Shown piece after piece: positions 48,598 to 57,504 of a DNA stretch of 64,000 nucleotides. The DNA comes from Luteibacter pinisoli (GTDB lineage Bacteria; Pseudomonadota; Gammaproteobacteria; Xanthomonadales; Rhodanobacteraceae), in assembly GCF_006385595.1 (NCBI RefSeq), contig NZ_CP041046.1, positions 558,001 through 622,000 on the forward strand, written 5' to 3'. Position 1 is the first letter of the stretch. Every line of letters starts with the position of its first letter. The position numbers were made by a program, and so were the translations under genes. The notes below the pieces were generated by a model. It saw nothing but the letters and a program-made list of their open reading frames with translations, was not told where the DNA came from and did not search any database.

Positions 48598-49488
48598 TCA
48601 AGCCAGCGTGAGTGCGATGTCGCGGAAGGTATCCCAGACGGTCTGTGCCGGTGGTGACAGGGAGCGCGCCCGCCGACGCAGCAGGGTGACGTTGCGGTGC
48701 ACTTCGGGCGTGAGCTTGCGGGCCACCAGGCCGGGGCGGAGCGCATCCAGCGACAGCGCGGGCGTGACGCTGATGCCGAGCCCGGCCTCGACCATGCGGA
48801 ACGCGGTATGCGGGTGTCCCACTTCGATGGCGACACGGGCGATGACACCCTGGGCGGCCAGTGCCGCGTCGATCAGGCGGCGGCTACCCGAGGCATGGTC
48901 GAGCAGCACGAGTGGCTGGTCCGCCAGGGCTTTCCATGGCACGGCCTTGCGTGCGGCGAGCGGATGATCGGCCGGGCAGACCAGCTGGAACGGGTCGTGC
49001 AGGATGGTTTCGGCCTCGAACTCTTCATGGGTGGCCGGCTCGACGGTGAGCCCGAAGTCCACCTCGCCGCCGCGGACGGCGTCCAGGACCTGAGCCTGGC
49101 TCTGGTCGCGCAGGATGATCTCCAGGCCGGTGTTTCCGGCCGTGCAGCGGGCAATGCCCAGCGGGACCAGGCCGGCTGACAAGGTAGGGACGGCAGCGAT
49201 ACGGACACGGCCGCGCAGGGGATCGGCCTGGGCACGGGCATGGCCGAGGACGCTGTCCAGTTCGTCCAGCACGCGGGCCAGGGCCTGTTCGAGGTAACGG
49301 CCGGCCTCCGTGGGCACCACTTCCCGCGTGCTGCGATCAAACAGGCGCACGTCGAGTTCGGCTTCGAGGTCGGCGATCAGCCGGCTGACCGCGGGCTGGG
49401 TGAGGTGCAGCGCCTCGGCCGCACGGCGGAAATGGCGGTGCCCCGCCACCGCGAGGAAGGCCCTGAGCTGGCGCATCGAGACATTCAT
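48598..49488 (-). CDS. LysR-family transcriptional regulator
   Basis: The 296-residue regulator starts with the LysR winged helix-turn-helix (MRQLRAFLAVAGHRHFRRAAEALHLTQPAVSRL in part) and has a C-terminal sensor domain (RVRIAAVPTLSAGLVPLGIA). Typical LysR control of a divergent gene would make the bile-acid-symporter-like transporter at 49582 its target. An inverted repeat with LysR-type spacing lies between them. The effector is unknown; the GST downstream may also belong to the regulon. Confidence 0.9.
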   Translation of the reverse strand: MNVSMRQLRAFLAVAGHRHFRRAAEALHLTQPAVSRLIADLEAELDVRLFDRSTREVVPTEAGRYLEQALARVLDELDSVLGHARAQADPLRGRVRIAAVPTLSAGLVPLGIARCTAGNTGLEIILRDQSQAQVLDAVRGGEVDFGLTVEPATHEEFEAETILHDPFQLVCPADHPLAARKAVPWKALADQPLVLLDHASGSRRLIDAALAAQGVIARVAIEVGHPHTAFRMVEAGLGISVTPALSLDALRPGLVARKLTPEVHRNVTLLRRRARSLSPPAQTVWDTFRDIALTLA

Positions 49489-49511
49489 GCGCAGAGGTTA
49501 TCACCGGATCA

Positions 49512-49532
49512 GATAAAACGAATTGCCTTATC
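49512..49532. promoter_or_regulatory. Candidate LysR binding site
   Basis: GATAA (49512-49516) and TTATC (49528-49532) form an inverted repeat separated by 11 bases. It is AT-rich against its surroundings and lies 24 bases upstream of the lysR start and 50 bases before the transporter start. Confidence 0.5.
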
Positions 49533-49581
49533 AACGCCCGGGCGGTGCAATAGCACCCTCCCCACGACCCCGTGCCCCGCC

Positions 49582-50586
49582 ATGCGCCGTTTCCTGCCCG
49601 ATGGATTCACCCTTTCGCTGATCGCGACCGTGCTGCTGGCCAGCTTCCTGCCGTGCCGTGGCGTGACCGCGCAGGCGTTCAACGTCCTCACGGACATCGC
49701 GATCGCGCTGCTGTTCTTCCTGCACGGCGCCAAGCTGTCGCGCGAGGCCGTGGTAGCGGGCATGACGAACTGGCGCCTGCACCTCACGGTGCTGGCCAGC
49801 ACCTTCGTGCTCTTCCCCGTGCTTGGCTTGCTGCTGAAGCCCGTGCTGTCGCCGCTGGTGTCGCCGGATCTTTACCTGGGCATCCTGTTCCTGTGCACGT
49901 TGCCGTCCACCGTGCAGTCGTCCATTGCCTTCACCTCGATCGCGCGCGGCAACGTGCCGGCGGCGATTGTTTCGGCGTCGGCGTCGAGCCTGCTGGGTAT
50001 CTTCGTCACGCCGCTGCTGGTGGGCCTGATGATCGCGGGATCCGGGCAGGGCGCGTTGTCGTGGCACTCGGTGGGCGCCATCGTGCTGCAGCTGTTCGTG
50101 CCGTTCGTCGCCGGCCAGGTGGCGCAGCGCTGGATCGGTGGCTGGGTGCGCAAGCACGCCACGCTGCTGACCTTCGTCGACCGCGGTTCCATCTTGCTGG
50201 TGGTGTACACCGCCTTCAGCGCGGCGGTGTTGCAGGGCCTGTGGCACCAGCTGCCGTTGCCGGTGCTGGGCGGCCTGGTGCTGGTGAATGCCGTGCTGCT
50301 GGCGCTGGCCCTGCTCGCCACGCGTTACGGTGCACGCGCGCTGGGCTTCGATACCGATGACGAGATCACCATCGTGTTCTGTGGCTCGAAGAAGAGCCTG
50401 GCCTCGGGCGTGCCGATGGCGAAGGTGCTGTTCGCCGGGCATCCGCTGGGGCTGATCGTGCTGCCGATCATGCTCTTCCACCAGATCCAGCTGATGACCT
50501 GCGCGGTGCTGGCGCGGCGCTATGCGCTGCGCCACGCCAACACCCGCGGCGTGCCGGTTAGTGCCGGAAGTGGCGAATACCGGTAA
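49582..50586 (+). CDS. Bile acid:sodium symporter-like transporter (SBF-like, YfeH type)
   Basis: The 334-residue protein has about ten transmembrane helices of the SBF-like fold; LPSTVQSSIAFTSIARGN and VFCGSKKSLASGVPMA are the conserved discontinuous-helix motifs of the YfeH/PSE subfamily. It probably moves an organic anion with sodium; the substrate is unknown. The start at 49582 has no clear ribosome site. Its last 29 bases overlap the end of purH on the opposite strand. Confidence 0.82.
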   Translation: MRRFLPDGFTLSLIATVLLASFLPCRGVTAQAFNVLTDIAIALLFFLHGAKLSREAVVAGMTNWRLHLTVLASTFVLFPVLGLLLKPVLSPLVSPDLYLGILFLCTLPSTVQSSIAFTSIARGNVPAAIVSASASSLLGIFVTPLLVGLMIAGSGQGALSWHSVGAIVLQLFVPFVAGQVAQRWIGGWVRKHATLLTFVDRGSILLVVYTAFSAAVLQGLWHQLPLPVLGGLVLVNAVLLALALLATRYGARALGFDTDDEITIVFCGSKKSLASGVPMAKVLFAGHPLGLIVLPIMLFHQIQLMTCAVLARRYALRHANTRGVPVSAGSGEYR

Positions 50587-52147
50587 AGACCATCGCCATG
50601 CCGGCTTCATCGGCGGCAGCGATCACTTCGCTGTCGCGCATGGAGCCACCCGGCTGGATGACGGCGGAGATACCCGCGGCGGCCGCGGCATCGATGCCGT
50701 CGCGGAACGGGAAGAACGCATCGGACGCCATGACGCTGCCCGGCACGACGAGGCCGGCTTCCTCGGCCTTCAGGCCGGCGATTTTCGCGCTGACCACGCG
50801 GCTCATCTGGCCGGCACCGACGCCGATCGTGCGCTGGTCCTTCGCGTAGACGATGGCGTTGGACTTCACCATCTTCGCGACACGCCAGGCGAACAGCAGG
50901 TCGTCGAGTTCGGCGGGCGTGGGCTGCCGCTTGCTCACCACCTTCAGCTCGTCGCGGCTCACCTGGTAGTGATCCGCCGTCTGGATCAGCAGACCCGAGC
51001 CGACGCGCTTGATGTCGTGTGAATTGCGGCCATCGCCCGGCGGGATCTCAAGCACGCGCACATTGGCTTTCTTCGTGGCCTCTTCCACGGCGCCGGCTTC
51101 GACCACGGGCGCAATCAGCACTTCCACGAACTGGCGCTTCAGGATGATCTTCGCGGTCTCGGCATCGAGCGGACGGTTGAAGGCGATGATGCCGCCGAAC
51201 GCGGACGTCGGGTCCGTGGCGTGGGCCAATTCGTACGCGGCCAGCGGATCCGCAGCGACGGCGACGCCACACGGGTTGGCGTGCTTCACGATGACGCAGG
51301 CCGGCGCATCGAACTGGCGCACGCATTCCCACGCCGCGTCGGCATCGGCGATGTTGTTGAACGACAGTTCCTTGCCCTGCAGCTGGCGGAACGTCGCCAG
51401 CGTGCCCGCGGCGGGGTAGAGGTCACGGTAGAACGCACCGGCCTGGTGCGGGTTCTCGCCGTAGCGCAGGTCCATGAGCTTCACGAAACGGCCGTTGGAC
51501 TGCGCGGGGAATTCAGCGCGGCCGGCGACGGCGGTGTGCGTCTCATCGAGGCTGACGCCGGAGAGGTAATCACTGATCGCGGCGTCATAGTTGGACACGC
51601 GGTTGAACGCGGCCACCGAGAGTGCGAAGCGCGACGCGCGCGTGAGGCCACCCTTGCCTTCAATCTCGGCAAGCGCATTTTCGTACTGCGCCGGGTCGGT
51701 CAGCACGCCGACATCATTCCAGTTTTTCGCGGCGGCGCGAAGCATCGCCGGGCCGCCGATATCGATGTTTTCGATCGCGTCCTCCAGCGTGCATTCAGGG
51801 TTGGCTACGGTGCGCTCGAACGGGTACAGGTTGAGCACGAGCAGGTCGATGGGCACGATGCCGTGCTCGGCCATCACCGCGTCGTCCGTGCCCCGGCGGC
51901 CCAGCAGGCCGCCATGCACCTTCGGGTGCAGGGTCTTCACGCGGCCATCCATGATTTCCGGGAAACCGGTGAGGTCGCCCACGTCGCGCACGGCAATGCC
52001 GGCCTCACGAAGCGCCCTGGCGGAACCGCCGGTGGAGAGGATCTCGACGTTGGCCGCGGCGAGGCGGCGGGCGAGGTCGGTCAGCCCGGTCTTATCGGAG
52101 ACGCTGACAAGCGCGCGGCGGACGGGGACGAGGTCGGGGGAGGGCAT
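50558..52147 (-). CDS. purH: Bifunctional AICAR transformylase/IMP cyclohydrolase
   Basis: The 529-residue enzyme performs the last two steps of IMP synthesis. The N-terminal cyclohydrolase part has ALVSVSDKTGLTDLARRLA, MDGRVKTLHPKVHGGLL; the C-terminal transformylase part has KHANPCGVAVA, SNAIVYAKDQRTIGVGAGQMSR and PGGSMRDSEVIAAADE. ATG 52147 has a better-placed ribosome site (GGAAAG) than the GTG at 52153. fis lies just upstream in the same direction, the usual fis-purH order in Xanthomonadales. Confidence 0.95.
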   Translation of the reverse strand: MPSPDLVPVRRALVSVSDKTGLTDLARRLAAANVEILSTGGSARALREAGIAVRDVGDLTGFPEIMDGRVKTLHPKVHGGLLGRRGTDDAVMAEHGIVPIDLLVLNLYPFERTVANPECTLEDAIENIDIGGPAMLRAAAKNWNDVGVLTDPAQYENALAEIEGKGGLTRASRFALSVAAFNRVSNYDAAISDYLSGVSLDETHTAVAGRAEFPAQSNGRFVKLMDLRYGENPHQAGAFYRDLYPAAGTLATFRQLQGKELSFNNIADADAAWECVRQFDAPACVIVKHANPCGVAVAADPLAAYELAHATDPTSAFGGIIAFNRPLDAETAKIILKRQFVEVLIAPVVEAGAVEEATKKANVRVLEIPPGDGRNSHDIKRVGSGLLIQTADHYQVSRDELKVVSKRQPTPAELDDLLFAWRVAKMVKSNAIVYAKDQRTIGVGAGQMSRVVSAKIAGLKAEEAGLVVPGSVMASDAFFPFRDGIDAAAAAGISAVIQPGGSMRDSEVIAAADEAGMAMVFTGIRHFRH

Positions 52148-52211
52148 GGGCACTTTCCGGGAGGGGAAAGCGCGCCATTATAGCCGCCCTGAGGCCGGGC
52201 GGCCGGATCGA

Positions 52212-52493
52212 TCAGGAGATGCCGTGGGCGGCGAGCTTCTTGCGCAGGGTGGCGCGGTTGATGCCCAGGGCGGCCGCGGCGCGGCTCTGGTTGCCGTCGT
52301 GGAACGCCAGCACTTCACGCAGGAGGGGGCCTTCGACCTCGCGGATCACGAGCGCGTGCAGGCCTTCACCGCCTTCGGTGTCACCGATGTCCGCAAGGTA
52401 GCGGCGCACGGTACGGCTGACGCATTCGCTGAGAGCACTCTGCATGGAGGTTTCGTTGGCGGCCTCGGCGGCAGTAAGTCTCACAGCGTTCAA
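52212..52493 (-). CDS. fis: DNA-binding protein Fis, TTG start
   Basis: The C-terminal helix-turn-helix (VLAFHDGNQSRAAAALGINRATLRKKL) is that of Fis, and a TTG start at 52493 with GAGGG seven bases ahead gives 93 residues, the normal Fis size. A GTG at 52559 in the same frame would make it oversized. Fis bends DNA, shapes the nucleoid and activates rRNA promoters. It is encoded between DUF3426 and purH, all on the minus strand. Confidence 0.88.
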   Translation of the reverse strand: MNAVRLTAAEAANETSMQSALSECVSRTVRRYLADIGDTEGGEGLHALVIREVEGPLLREVLAFHDGNQSRAAAALGINRATLRKKLAAHGIS

Positions 52494-52658
52494 GGCATGT
52501 CCCTCTTGCACACCGAGGCCAGGCCCCGGGTGGTTGTTCTCATATCGCGGGTGCGACACGGGCGCCGCGCAAGGCTAACCGGAAGTCGCGAAGGGGATTG
52601 AGTGTACTCGCCTGAAGGGGTGAAGTGCAGGCTTGCAAAAAGAAATTTTTTCGCATGG

Positions 52659-53492
52659 TCACTCGAAGCTGAAGGCGAAGGCCACCGCGTGCTGGCCCGG
52701 GTCTTGCACTTCGAACACCATGGCCGTGGTCGCGCCGGCCGGCAGTCCGCGCAGGCGGGAGCCCACGTCACCCATGTAGTCCTCCGGCTGGAAGCGGCGC
52801 ATGGCCAGGCGCTGGCCGTTCGCATCGGAAAGCACGATGGTGACCACCGGGTAGGGCTGTGCAAACCCCGCATCGTTGTGCACGCTGGCGGTGATAAGCA
52901 GGCCATCAGGTACGGACGGATGCTGCTCGACATCGCGCGCAAGCAGGCGCAACTGCGTCGGCGCCGCGACCAGCGGCAGGCGACAACCCAGCACGTTGCA
53001 GCCCGAGGCCAGCAGCGGGCCCACGGTCGGGTCGGTGATCAGTGAATCGCGTTTGGCCCAGGCCAGCTGCGCGCCCAGGCCGAGGACCAGCAACAGGCAC
53101 ACGCTTACCCACGCCGCCGTGCGCCAGGAGCGCGCCCGCTTCGTGCGGGCAAATTTCGGCGTGAACGTGAGTGTCGAAAAATCCTCGCCCACGGCGGATG
53201 CGTCACCGTCGGGCCCCGCCACGGCGTCGCCCGGCTCCATCGTCACCGGCTGTTCCGGTTCGGCGGCGGGTGGGCGGGGCCGGAACACGGCGACATCCGC
53301 CACGGGCGGGTCACGGTCGAGCGCGTGGTCGGCCAGGCGGGTGAACGGCTCGGGCGGGAGCTGGGCGGCCAGCGTGCCCAGTGCATTGAAGATGCTGCCG
53401 CAGTGGCTGCAGCGCAGGCAGCCGCAGGCGGGCACCAGCAGCTCGGCTTCCACTTTATAGACGGTGAGGCACTCGGGGCACTGGGTATACAT
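52659..53492 (-). CDS. Zinc-ribbon DUF3426 membrane protein
   Basis: The 277-residue protein starts with the MJ0042-type zinc ribbon (TQCPECLTVYKVE, CGCLRCSHCGSIF), then an acidic/Pro linker, one membrane helix (WVSVCLLLVLGLGAQLAW) and the periplasmic DUF3426 domain (LLITASVHNDAGFAQPYPVV). The family is usually encoded beside prmA, as here. Function is unknown. ATG 53492 begins the ribbon; the long upstream frame is antisense to prmA. Confidence 0.88.
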   Translation of the reverse strand: MYTQCPECLTVYKVEAELLVPACGCLRCSHCGSIFNALGTLAAQLPPEPFTRLADHALDRDPPVADVAVFRPRPPAAEPEQPVTMEPGDAVAGPDGDASAVGEDFSTLTFTPKFARTKRARSWRTAAWVSVCLLLVLGLGAQLAWAKRDSLITDPTVGPLLASGCNVLGCRLPLVAAPTQLRLLARDVEQHPSVPDGLLITASVHNDAGFAQPYPVVTIVLSDANGQRLAMRRFQPEDYMGDVGSRLRGLPAGATTAMVFEVQDPGQHAVAFAFSFE

Positions 53493-53555
53493 CGTTCGAT
53501 CATAACGTGCGGGCCCGGTAGAATCGTCGACCCCACCCTGCCTTTTGGCCCGACG

Positions 53556-54458
53556 ATGCCCTGGCTCGAACTCTCCCTGACCATCCGCGCCGCCGAGCAG
53601 CCGCGCGTCGAAACCGCGCTCGAGGACCTGGGTGCGCTGTCCATCACGCTGCAGGATGCCGACGCGGAGACCCCGGACGAAGAGGCGATCTTCGAGCCCG
53701 GCGTGGGCGAGCTTCCCCTGTGGAACCAGATCGTCCTGAACGCGCTGTTCGACATCGATGCGGATCGTCGCGGCCTCACCGCCGCCATCGCCGACGACCT
53801 GCCGTTCATCGAGCCGTCCCAGATCAGCTGGCGCGAAGTGGAAGACCAGGACTGGGAGCGCGCGTGGATGGATCAGTTCAAGCCGATGCCGTTCGGCCGT
53901 CGCCTGTGGGTGTATCCGTGGAACATTGATCCGCCGGAAGACGGCGGCATCGTCGTGGTGCGGCTGGACCCGGGCCTGGCCTTCGGTACCGGCACGCATC
54001 CGACCACGGCCATGTGCCTTGAGTGGCTGGACGGCCAGCAGCTGGCCGGGCAGTTCGTGCTCGATTACGGTTGCGGCTCGGGCATCCTGGCCATCGCGGC
54101 ACTGAAGTGCGGTGCCGCCCGCGCGGTCGGCATCGACAACGATCCGCAGGCGCTGCTGGCATCGCATGACAATGCCGAGCGCAATGGCGTCTCCGATGCG
54201 TTGGACGTCTATCTGCCGGGCGAAGCGCCGGTGGCGCTGGCCGATGTGCTCGTGGCCAATATCCTGGCGGGCCCGCTCGGTGAGCTGGCGCCCACGTTCG
54301 CCGCGGCCATCAAGCCGGGTGCGCCGTTCGCGCTCTCCGGCATCCTGTTCGGCCAGCACGAGGAGCTGCTGGTGCGTTACGCCGAGTGGTTCGAGGACCT
54401 GGAAGTACGCCAGCTCGAAGACTGGGTACGCATCAGCGGACGCCGCAAGCGCGCCTGA
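53556..54458 (+). CDS. prmA: Ribosomal protein L11 methyltransferase
   Basis: The 300-residue enzyme trimethylates L11. The N-terminal recognition domain contains WERAWMDQFKPMPFG, WVYPWN and LDPGLAFGTGTHPTT, followed by SAM motif I VLDYGCGSGILAIAAL and VLVANILAGPL, all PrmA signatures. It is divergent from DUF3426, with 63 bases between starts. A bidirectional terminator follows directly after the stop. Confidence 0.95.
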   Translation: MPWLELSLTIRAAEQPRVETALEDLGALSITLQDADAETPDEEAIFEPGVGELPLWNQIVLNALFDIDADRRGLTAAIADDLPFIEPSQISWREVEDQDWERAWMDQFKPMPFGRRLWVYPWNIDPPEDGGIVVVRLDPGLAFGTGTHPTTAMCLEWLDGQQLAGQFVLDYGCGSGILAIAALKCGAARAVGIDNDPQALLASHDNAERNGVSDALDVYLPGEAPVALADVLVANILAGPLGELAPTFAAAIKPGAPFALSGILFGQHEELLVRYAEWFEDLEVRQLEDWVRISGRRKRA

Positions 54459-54489
54459 AAAAAATCCCGCCAACCGGCGGGATTTTTTT
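54458..54489. terminator. Bidirectional terminator between prmA and accC
   Basis: ATCCCGCC (54464-54471) and GGCGGGAT (54476-54483) pair around AACC. Seven A precede and seven T follow, so it works for both the plus-strand prmA and the minus-strand accBC transcripts. Confidence 0.92.
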
Positions 54490-54494
54490 CATGC

Positions 54495-55862
54495 TCAGGC
54501 GTGCGGTGCTTCTTTCTCTTTCTGCTCCGCCATGCGCTTTTCCAGGTAGTGGATGTTCTGTCCACCCTGCTGGAAGCCCACGTCCGCCATGATCCGCTGT
54601 TGCAGGGGGATGTTGCACTTCACCCCTTCGATCACGGTTTCGTTCAGTGCCATGCGCATGCGCGCAATGGCGGTGGCACGGTCCGGGCCATGCACGATGA
54701 TCTTGCCGATCATCGAGTCATAGTTCGGCGGGATGCGGTAACCGTCGTACAGGTGGGTGTCCACGCGCACGCCCGGGCCACCCGGTGCTTCGAAACGCTT
54801 CACCGTGCCGGGGCTCGGCATGAAGGTGTCCGGATCTTCCGCATTCACGCGGCACTCGATCGCGTGGCCGGTGAACACGATGTCTTCCTGGCGGATCGAG
54901 AGCTTGTGGCCGCTGGCGATCATCAGCTGCTCGCGGACCAGGTCGATGCCCGTGATCATCTCCGTCACCGGATGCTCCACCTGGATACGGGTGTTCATCT
55001 CGATGAAGTAGAAGCGGCCGTCCTCGAACAGGAACTCGAACGTGCCTGCACCGCGGTAGCCGATGCGCACGCACGCATCCACGCACACCTTGCCGATCTG
55101 GGCGCGCAGCTCGGGCGTGATGCCCGGTGCCGGTGCCTCTTCGACCACCTTCTGGTGGCGGCGCTGCATGGAGCAGTCGCGTTCACCCAGGTGGATGGCG
55201 TTGCCCTGGCCGTCGGCCAGCACCTGGATTTCCACGTGGCGCGGGTTTTCCAGGAACTTCTCCATGTAGACCTGATCGTTGCTGAAAGCCGCCTTGGCTT
55301 CCTGCTTGGTCATGACGATGGAGTTGGCCAGGTGGGCTTCGGTGCGCACGACACGCATGCCGCGACCACCGCCGCCACCGGCGGCCTTGATGATCACCGG
55401 GTAGCCGATCTCGCGGGCAATGCGGATGTTCTCGTCCACATCGTCGCCCAGCGGGCCGCCCGAGCCGGGCACGCACGGCACGCCGGCGGCCTTCATGGCG
55501 CGGATGGCTTCGACCTTGTCACCCATGAGGCGGATGACGTCGGCGGTCGGGCCGATGAAGACGAAGCCCGACTTCTCCACCTGTTCGGCGAAGTTGGCGT
55601 TTTCCGACAGGAAGCCGTACCCCGGATGGATCGCGCCGGCGTCGGTGATTTCCGCCGCGGCAATGATCGCCGGAATGTTGAGGTAGCTCTCGGCCGAGGG
55701 ACCCGGGCCGATGCACACCGATTCGTCGGCCAGGCCGACGTGCTTCAGGTTGCGGTCCACGGTGGAGTGCACCGCGACCGTCTTGATGCCGAGCGCATTG
55801 CATGCGCGCAGCACGCGCAGCGCAATTTCGCCGCGGTTGGCGATGACGACCTTCTCGAGCAT
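54495..55862 (-). CDS. accC: Acetyl-CoA carboxylase, biotin carboxylase subunit
   Basis: The 455-residue ATP-grasp enzyme carboxylates biotin on AccB. Visible signatures are MLEKVVIANRGEIALRVLRA, the glycine-rich IKAAGGGGGRGMRVV ATP loop, HLGERDCSMQRRHQKVVEEA and FIEMNTRIQVEHPVTE. ATG 55862 gives the normal length; the frame is open to 55919. It follows accB by 10 bases in the standard accB-accC pair, the first committed step of fatty acid synthesis. Confidence 0.96.
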   Translation of the reverse strand: MLEKVVIANRGEIALRVLRACNALGIKTVAVHSTVDRNLKHVGLADESVCIGPGPSAESYLNIPAIIAAAEITDAGAIHPGYGFLSENANFAEQVEKSGFVFIGPTADVIRLMGDKVEAIRAMKAAGVPCVPGSGGPLGDDVDENIRIAREIGYPVIIKAAGGGGGRGMRVVRTEAHLANSIVMTKQEAKAAFSNDQVYMEKFLENPRHVEIQVLADGQGNAIHLGERDCSMQRRHQKVVEEAPAPGITPELRAQIGKVCVDACVRIGYRGAGTFEFLFEDGRFYFIEMNTRIQVEHPVTEMITGIDLVREQLMIASGHKLSIRQEDIVFTGHAIECRVNAEDPDTFMPSPGTVKRFEAPGGPGVRVDTHLYDGYRIPPNYDSMIGKIIVHGPDRATAIARMRMALNETVIEGVKCNIPLQQRIMADVGFQQGGQNIHYLEKRMAEQKEKEAPHA

Positions 55863-55872
55863 GGCGACTGCC

Positions 55873-56331
55873 TCAGGCGATGACGAACATCGGTTCGTCG
55901 AATTCCACCGGCTGGCCATTCTCGACCAGGACCGCCACGACCGTGCCCGACACGTCGGCCTCGATCTGGTTGAACATCTTCATCGCTTCGATGATGCCGA
56001 GCGTCTCGCCGGCCTTCACCTGCTGGCCCACCGCGGCGAATGCCGGGGCGCCCGGGGTGGAGGCGGCATAGAACGTACCGACCATCGGCGCCTTCACCAC
56101 GTGGCCAGCCGGCAGGCCCGACTCAACGACGGGTGCGGCAGCGGCGGCGGCCGGGGCGGCAACGGGAGCAGCGACCGGGGCGGCCGGCGCGGCATAGACC
56201 GGCTGCGGCGCCGCGGTGCCCTTCGGCACCCGGGAGAGGCGTACCACTTCCTCGCCTTCCTTGATTTCCAGCTCGGCGAGGTTCGATTCCTCGAGCAGGT
56301 CGATGAGCTTCTTGATCTTGCGCAGGTCCAT
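55873..56331 (-). CDS. accB: Acetyl-CoA carboxylase, biotin carboxyl carrier protein
   Basis: The 152-residue protein begins with MDLRKIKKLIDLLEESNLAE, has an Ala/Pro-rich linker and ends in the biotinyl domain with the EAMKM motif, whose lysine receives biotin, and the thumb segment APMVGTFYAA. It is encoded between aroQ and accC on the same strand, 24 bases after aroQ. Confidence 0.96.
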   Translation of the reverse strand: MDLRKIKKLIDLLEESNLAELEIKEGEEVVRLSRVPKGTAAPQPVYAAPAAPVAAPVAAPAAAAAAPVVESGLPAGHVVKAPMVGTFYAASTPGAPAFAAVGQQVKAGETLGIIEAMKMFNQIEADVSGTVVAVLVENGQPVEFDEPMFVIA

Positions 56332-56355
56332 GGGACAAACCTTTTGGTGGTGAAT

Positions 56356-56805
56356 TCAGGCCGCGGGGACGGCGAGGCGGAGCAGGGTCGCTTCCAGGGC
56401 AAGGCGGTAGCTATCGCCACCGAAGCCGCAGATAACGCCGCTGGCCAGGTCGGACATATAAGAGTGGTGCCGGAACGGCTCCCGCGCGTGCGGGTTGGAC
56501 AGGTGGATCTCGATGAACGGGATCGCCACGCCGGCCAGCGCGTCGCGCAGGGCAATGGAGGTGTGCGTAAAGGCGGCCGGGTTGAACAGGATCCATGCCA
56601 CGCCCTCGTCGCGGGCCTGGTGGATCCGCGCGATGAGCTCATGCTCGGCGTTGGACTGGAACCAGCTCAGCTCATGCCCTGCCGCCTGGGCGCGGGCCTG
56701 GAGCGAGGTGTTGATGTCGGCCAGGGTTTCGCGCCCGTAGACCGACGGCTCACGTACGCCGAGAAGATTGAGGTTGGGTCCGTGCAGGACGAGGATCCTG
56801 GCCAC
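56356..56805 (-). CDS. aroQ: 3-dehydroquinate dehydratase, type II
   Basis: The 149-residue enzyme dehydrates 3-dehydroquinate in the shikimate pathway. It has the type II signatures LHGPNLNLLGVREPSVYG, QSNAEHELI, NPAAFTHTSIALRDAL and EIHLSNPHAREPFRHHS, with the catalytic Tyr and His in place. The aroQ-accB-accC order is common in gammaproteobacteria. A 10-bp tandem repeat lies in the 132 bases before its start. Confidence 0.95.
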   Translation of the reverse strand: MARILVLHGPNLNLLGVREPSVYGRETLADINTSLQARAQAAGHELSWFQSNAEHELIARIHQARDEGVAWILFNPAAFTHTSIALRDALAGVAIPFIEIHLSNPHAREPFRHHSYMSDLASGVICGFGGDSYRLALEATLLRLAVPAA

Positions 56806-56877
56806 TATTCACCTGTGCCTGTGGTCCGGAAGCCCCGGAACGCCGCGAAGTGTGCGCCTGTCCTGCCAGCATGTCCA

Positions 56878-56917
56878 GTTCGCTGAAGTTCGCCGCAGTT
56901 CGCCGCAGTTCACAACA
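56878..56917. repeat. Four copies of a 10-bp repeat upstream of aroQ
   Basis: The unit GTTCGCCGCA occurs exactly at 56888-56897 and 56898-56907, with degenerate copies GTTCGCTGAA before (56878) and GTTCACAACA after (56908). It lies in the gap between DUF1415 and aroQ, where aroQ's promoter should be. Confidence 0.75.
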
Positions 56918-56937
56918 TTCCACACGCTGCCGTATGG

Positions 56938-57486
56938 TCAGGGGAAGAGTTGCTTCCAGCCGTCGATGCCCAGCTTGTCGAGCGTCTCCATGTTGGCCTC
57001 GAAGATTTTCGAGGCATCCGGGAAGGCGGCCACCGCCCGGTCGATGCTCGCCTCGCGCAGGAGGTGCAGGGTCGGGAAGGGCGAGCGGTTGGTGTAGTTG
57101 GTGATGTCGTCCGGTGCGGTCCCTTCGAACTGGAAGTCCGGATGAAAGCTGGCCACCTGGATCTCACCCTCCAGTTCCAGGTCCACCAGGGTGTCATCGG
57201 CCACTTCCAGGAACTCGTTGAAATCCAGGAAATCGCCCAGCAGGCCCGGGTGGATGAGAAGCGTGGTATCGATCTGCTCGGGGTCGGTGTCGCGCAGGAG
57301 CTCGAGTTCGCGCACCAGGTCTTCGTGGAGCTGGAGGGGCTGGGTGGCGTCGCTCACCACGAAGCGCACCTGGCCCTTCTTGTGCACGGCCTTGGCGAAC
57401 GGGCACAGATTCAGGCCGATGACGGCACGTTCCAGCCAGATGCGGGTCGCGTCGATGGCTTCCTCGTGGGAAGGCATGCTGTCCAT
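56938..57486 (-). CDS. DUF1415 family protein
   Basis: The 182-residue protein shows the family signature RAVIGLNLCPFAKAV near the N-terminus, then HPDFQFEGTAPDDITNYTNR and SPFPTLHLLREASI. It is a soluble protein of unknown function, common in proteobacteria. Here it follows tlpA by 18 bases, so it is probably cotranscribed with the dsbD-tlpA thiol genes. ATG 57486 follows AGGACA. Confidence 0.88.
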   Translation of the reverse strand: MDSMPSHEEAIDATRIWLERAVIGLNLCPFAKAVHKKGQVRFVVSDATQPLQLHEDLVRELELLRDTDPEQIDTTLLIHPGLLGDFLDFNEFLEVADDTLVDLELEGEIQVASFHPDFQFEGTAPDDITNYTNRSPFPTLHLLREASIDRAVAAFPDASKIFEANMETLDKLGIDGWKQLFP

Positions 57487-57504
57487 GGGGTGTGTCCTAA
57501 AGGG

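Noticed and set aside
52600..52658. The A/T-rich stretch after DUF3426 as an intrinsic terminator
   Set aside because: There are A and T runs but no stem preceding them on the minus strand.
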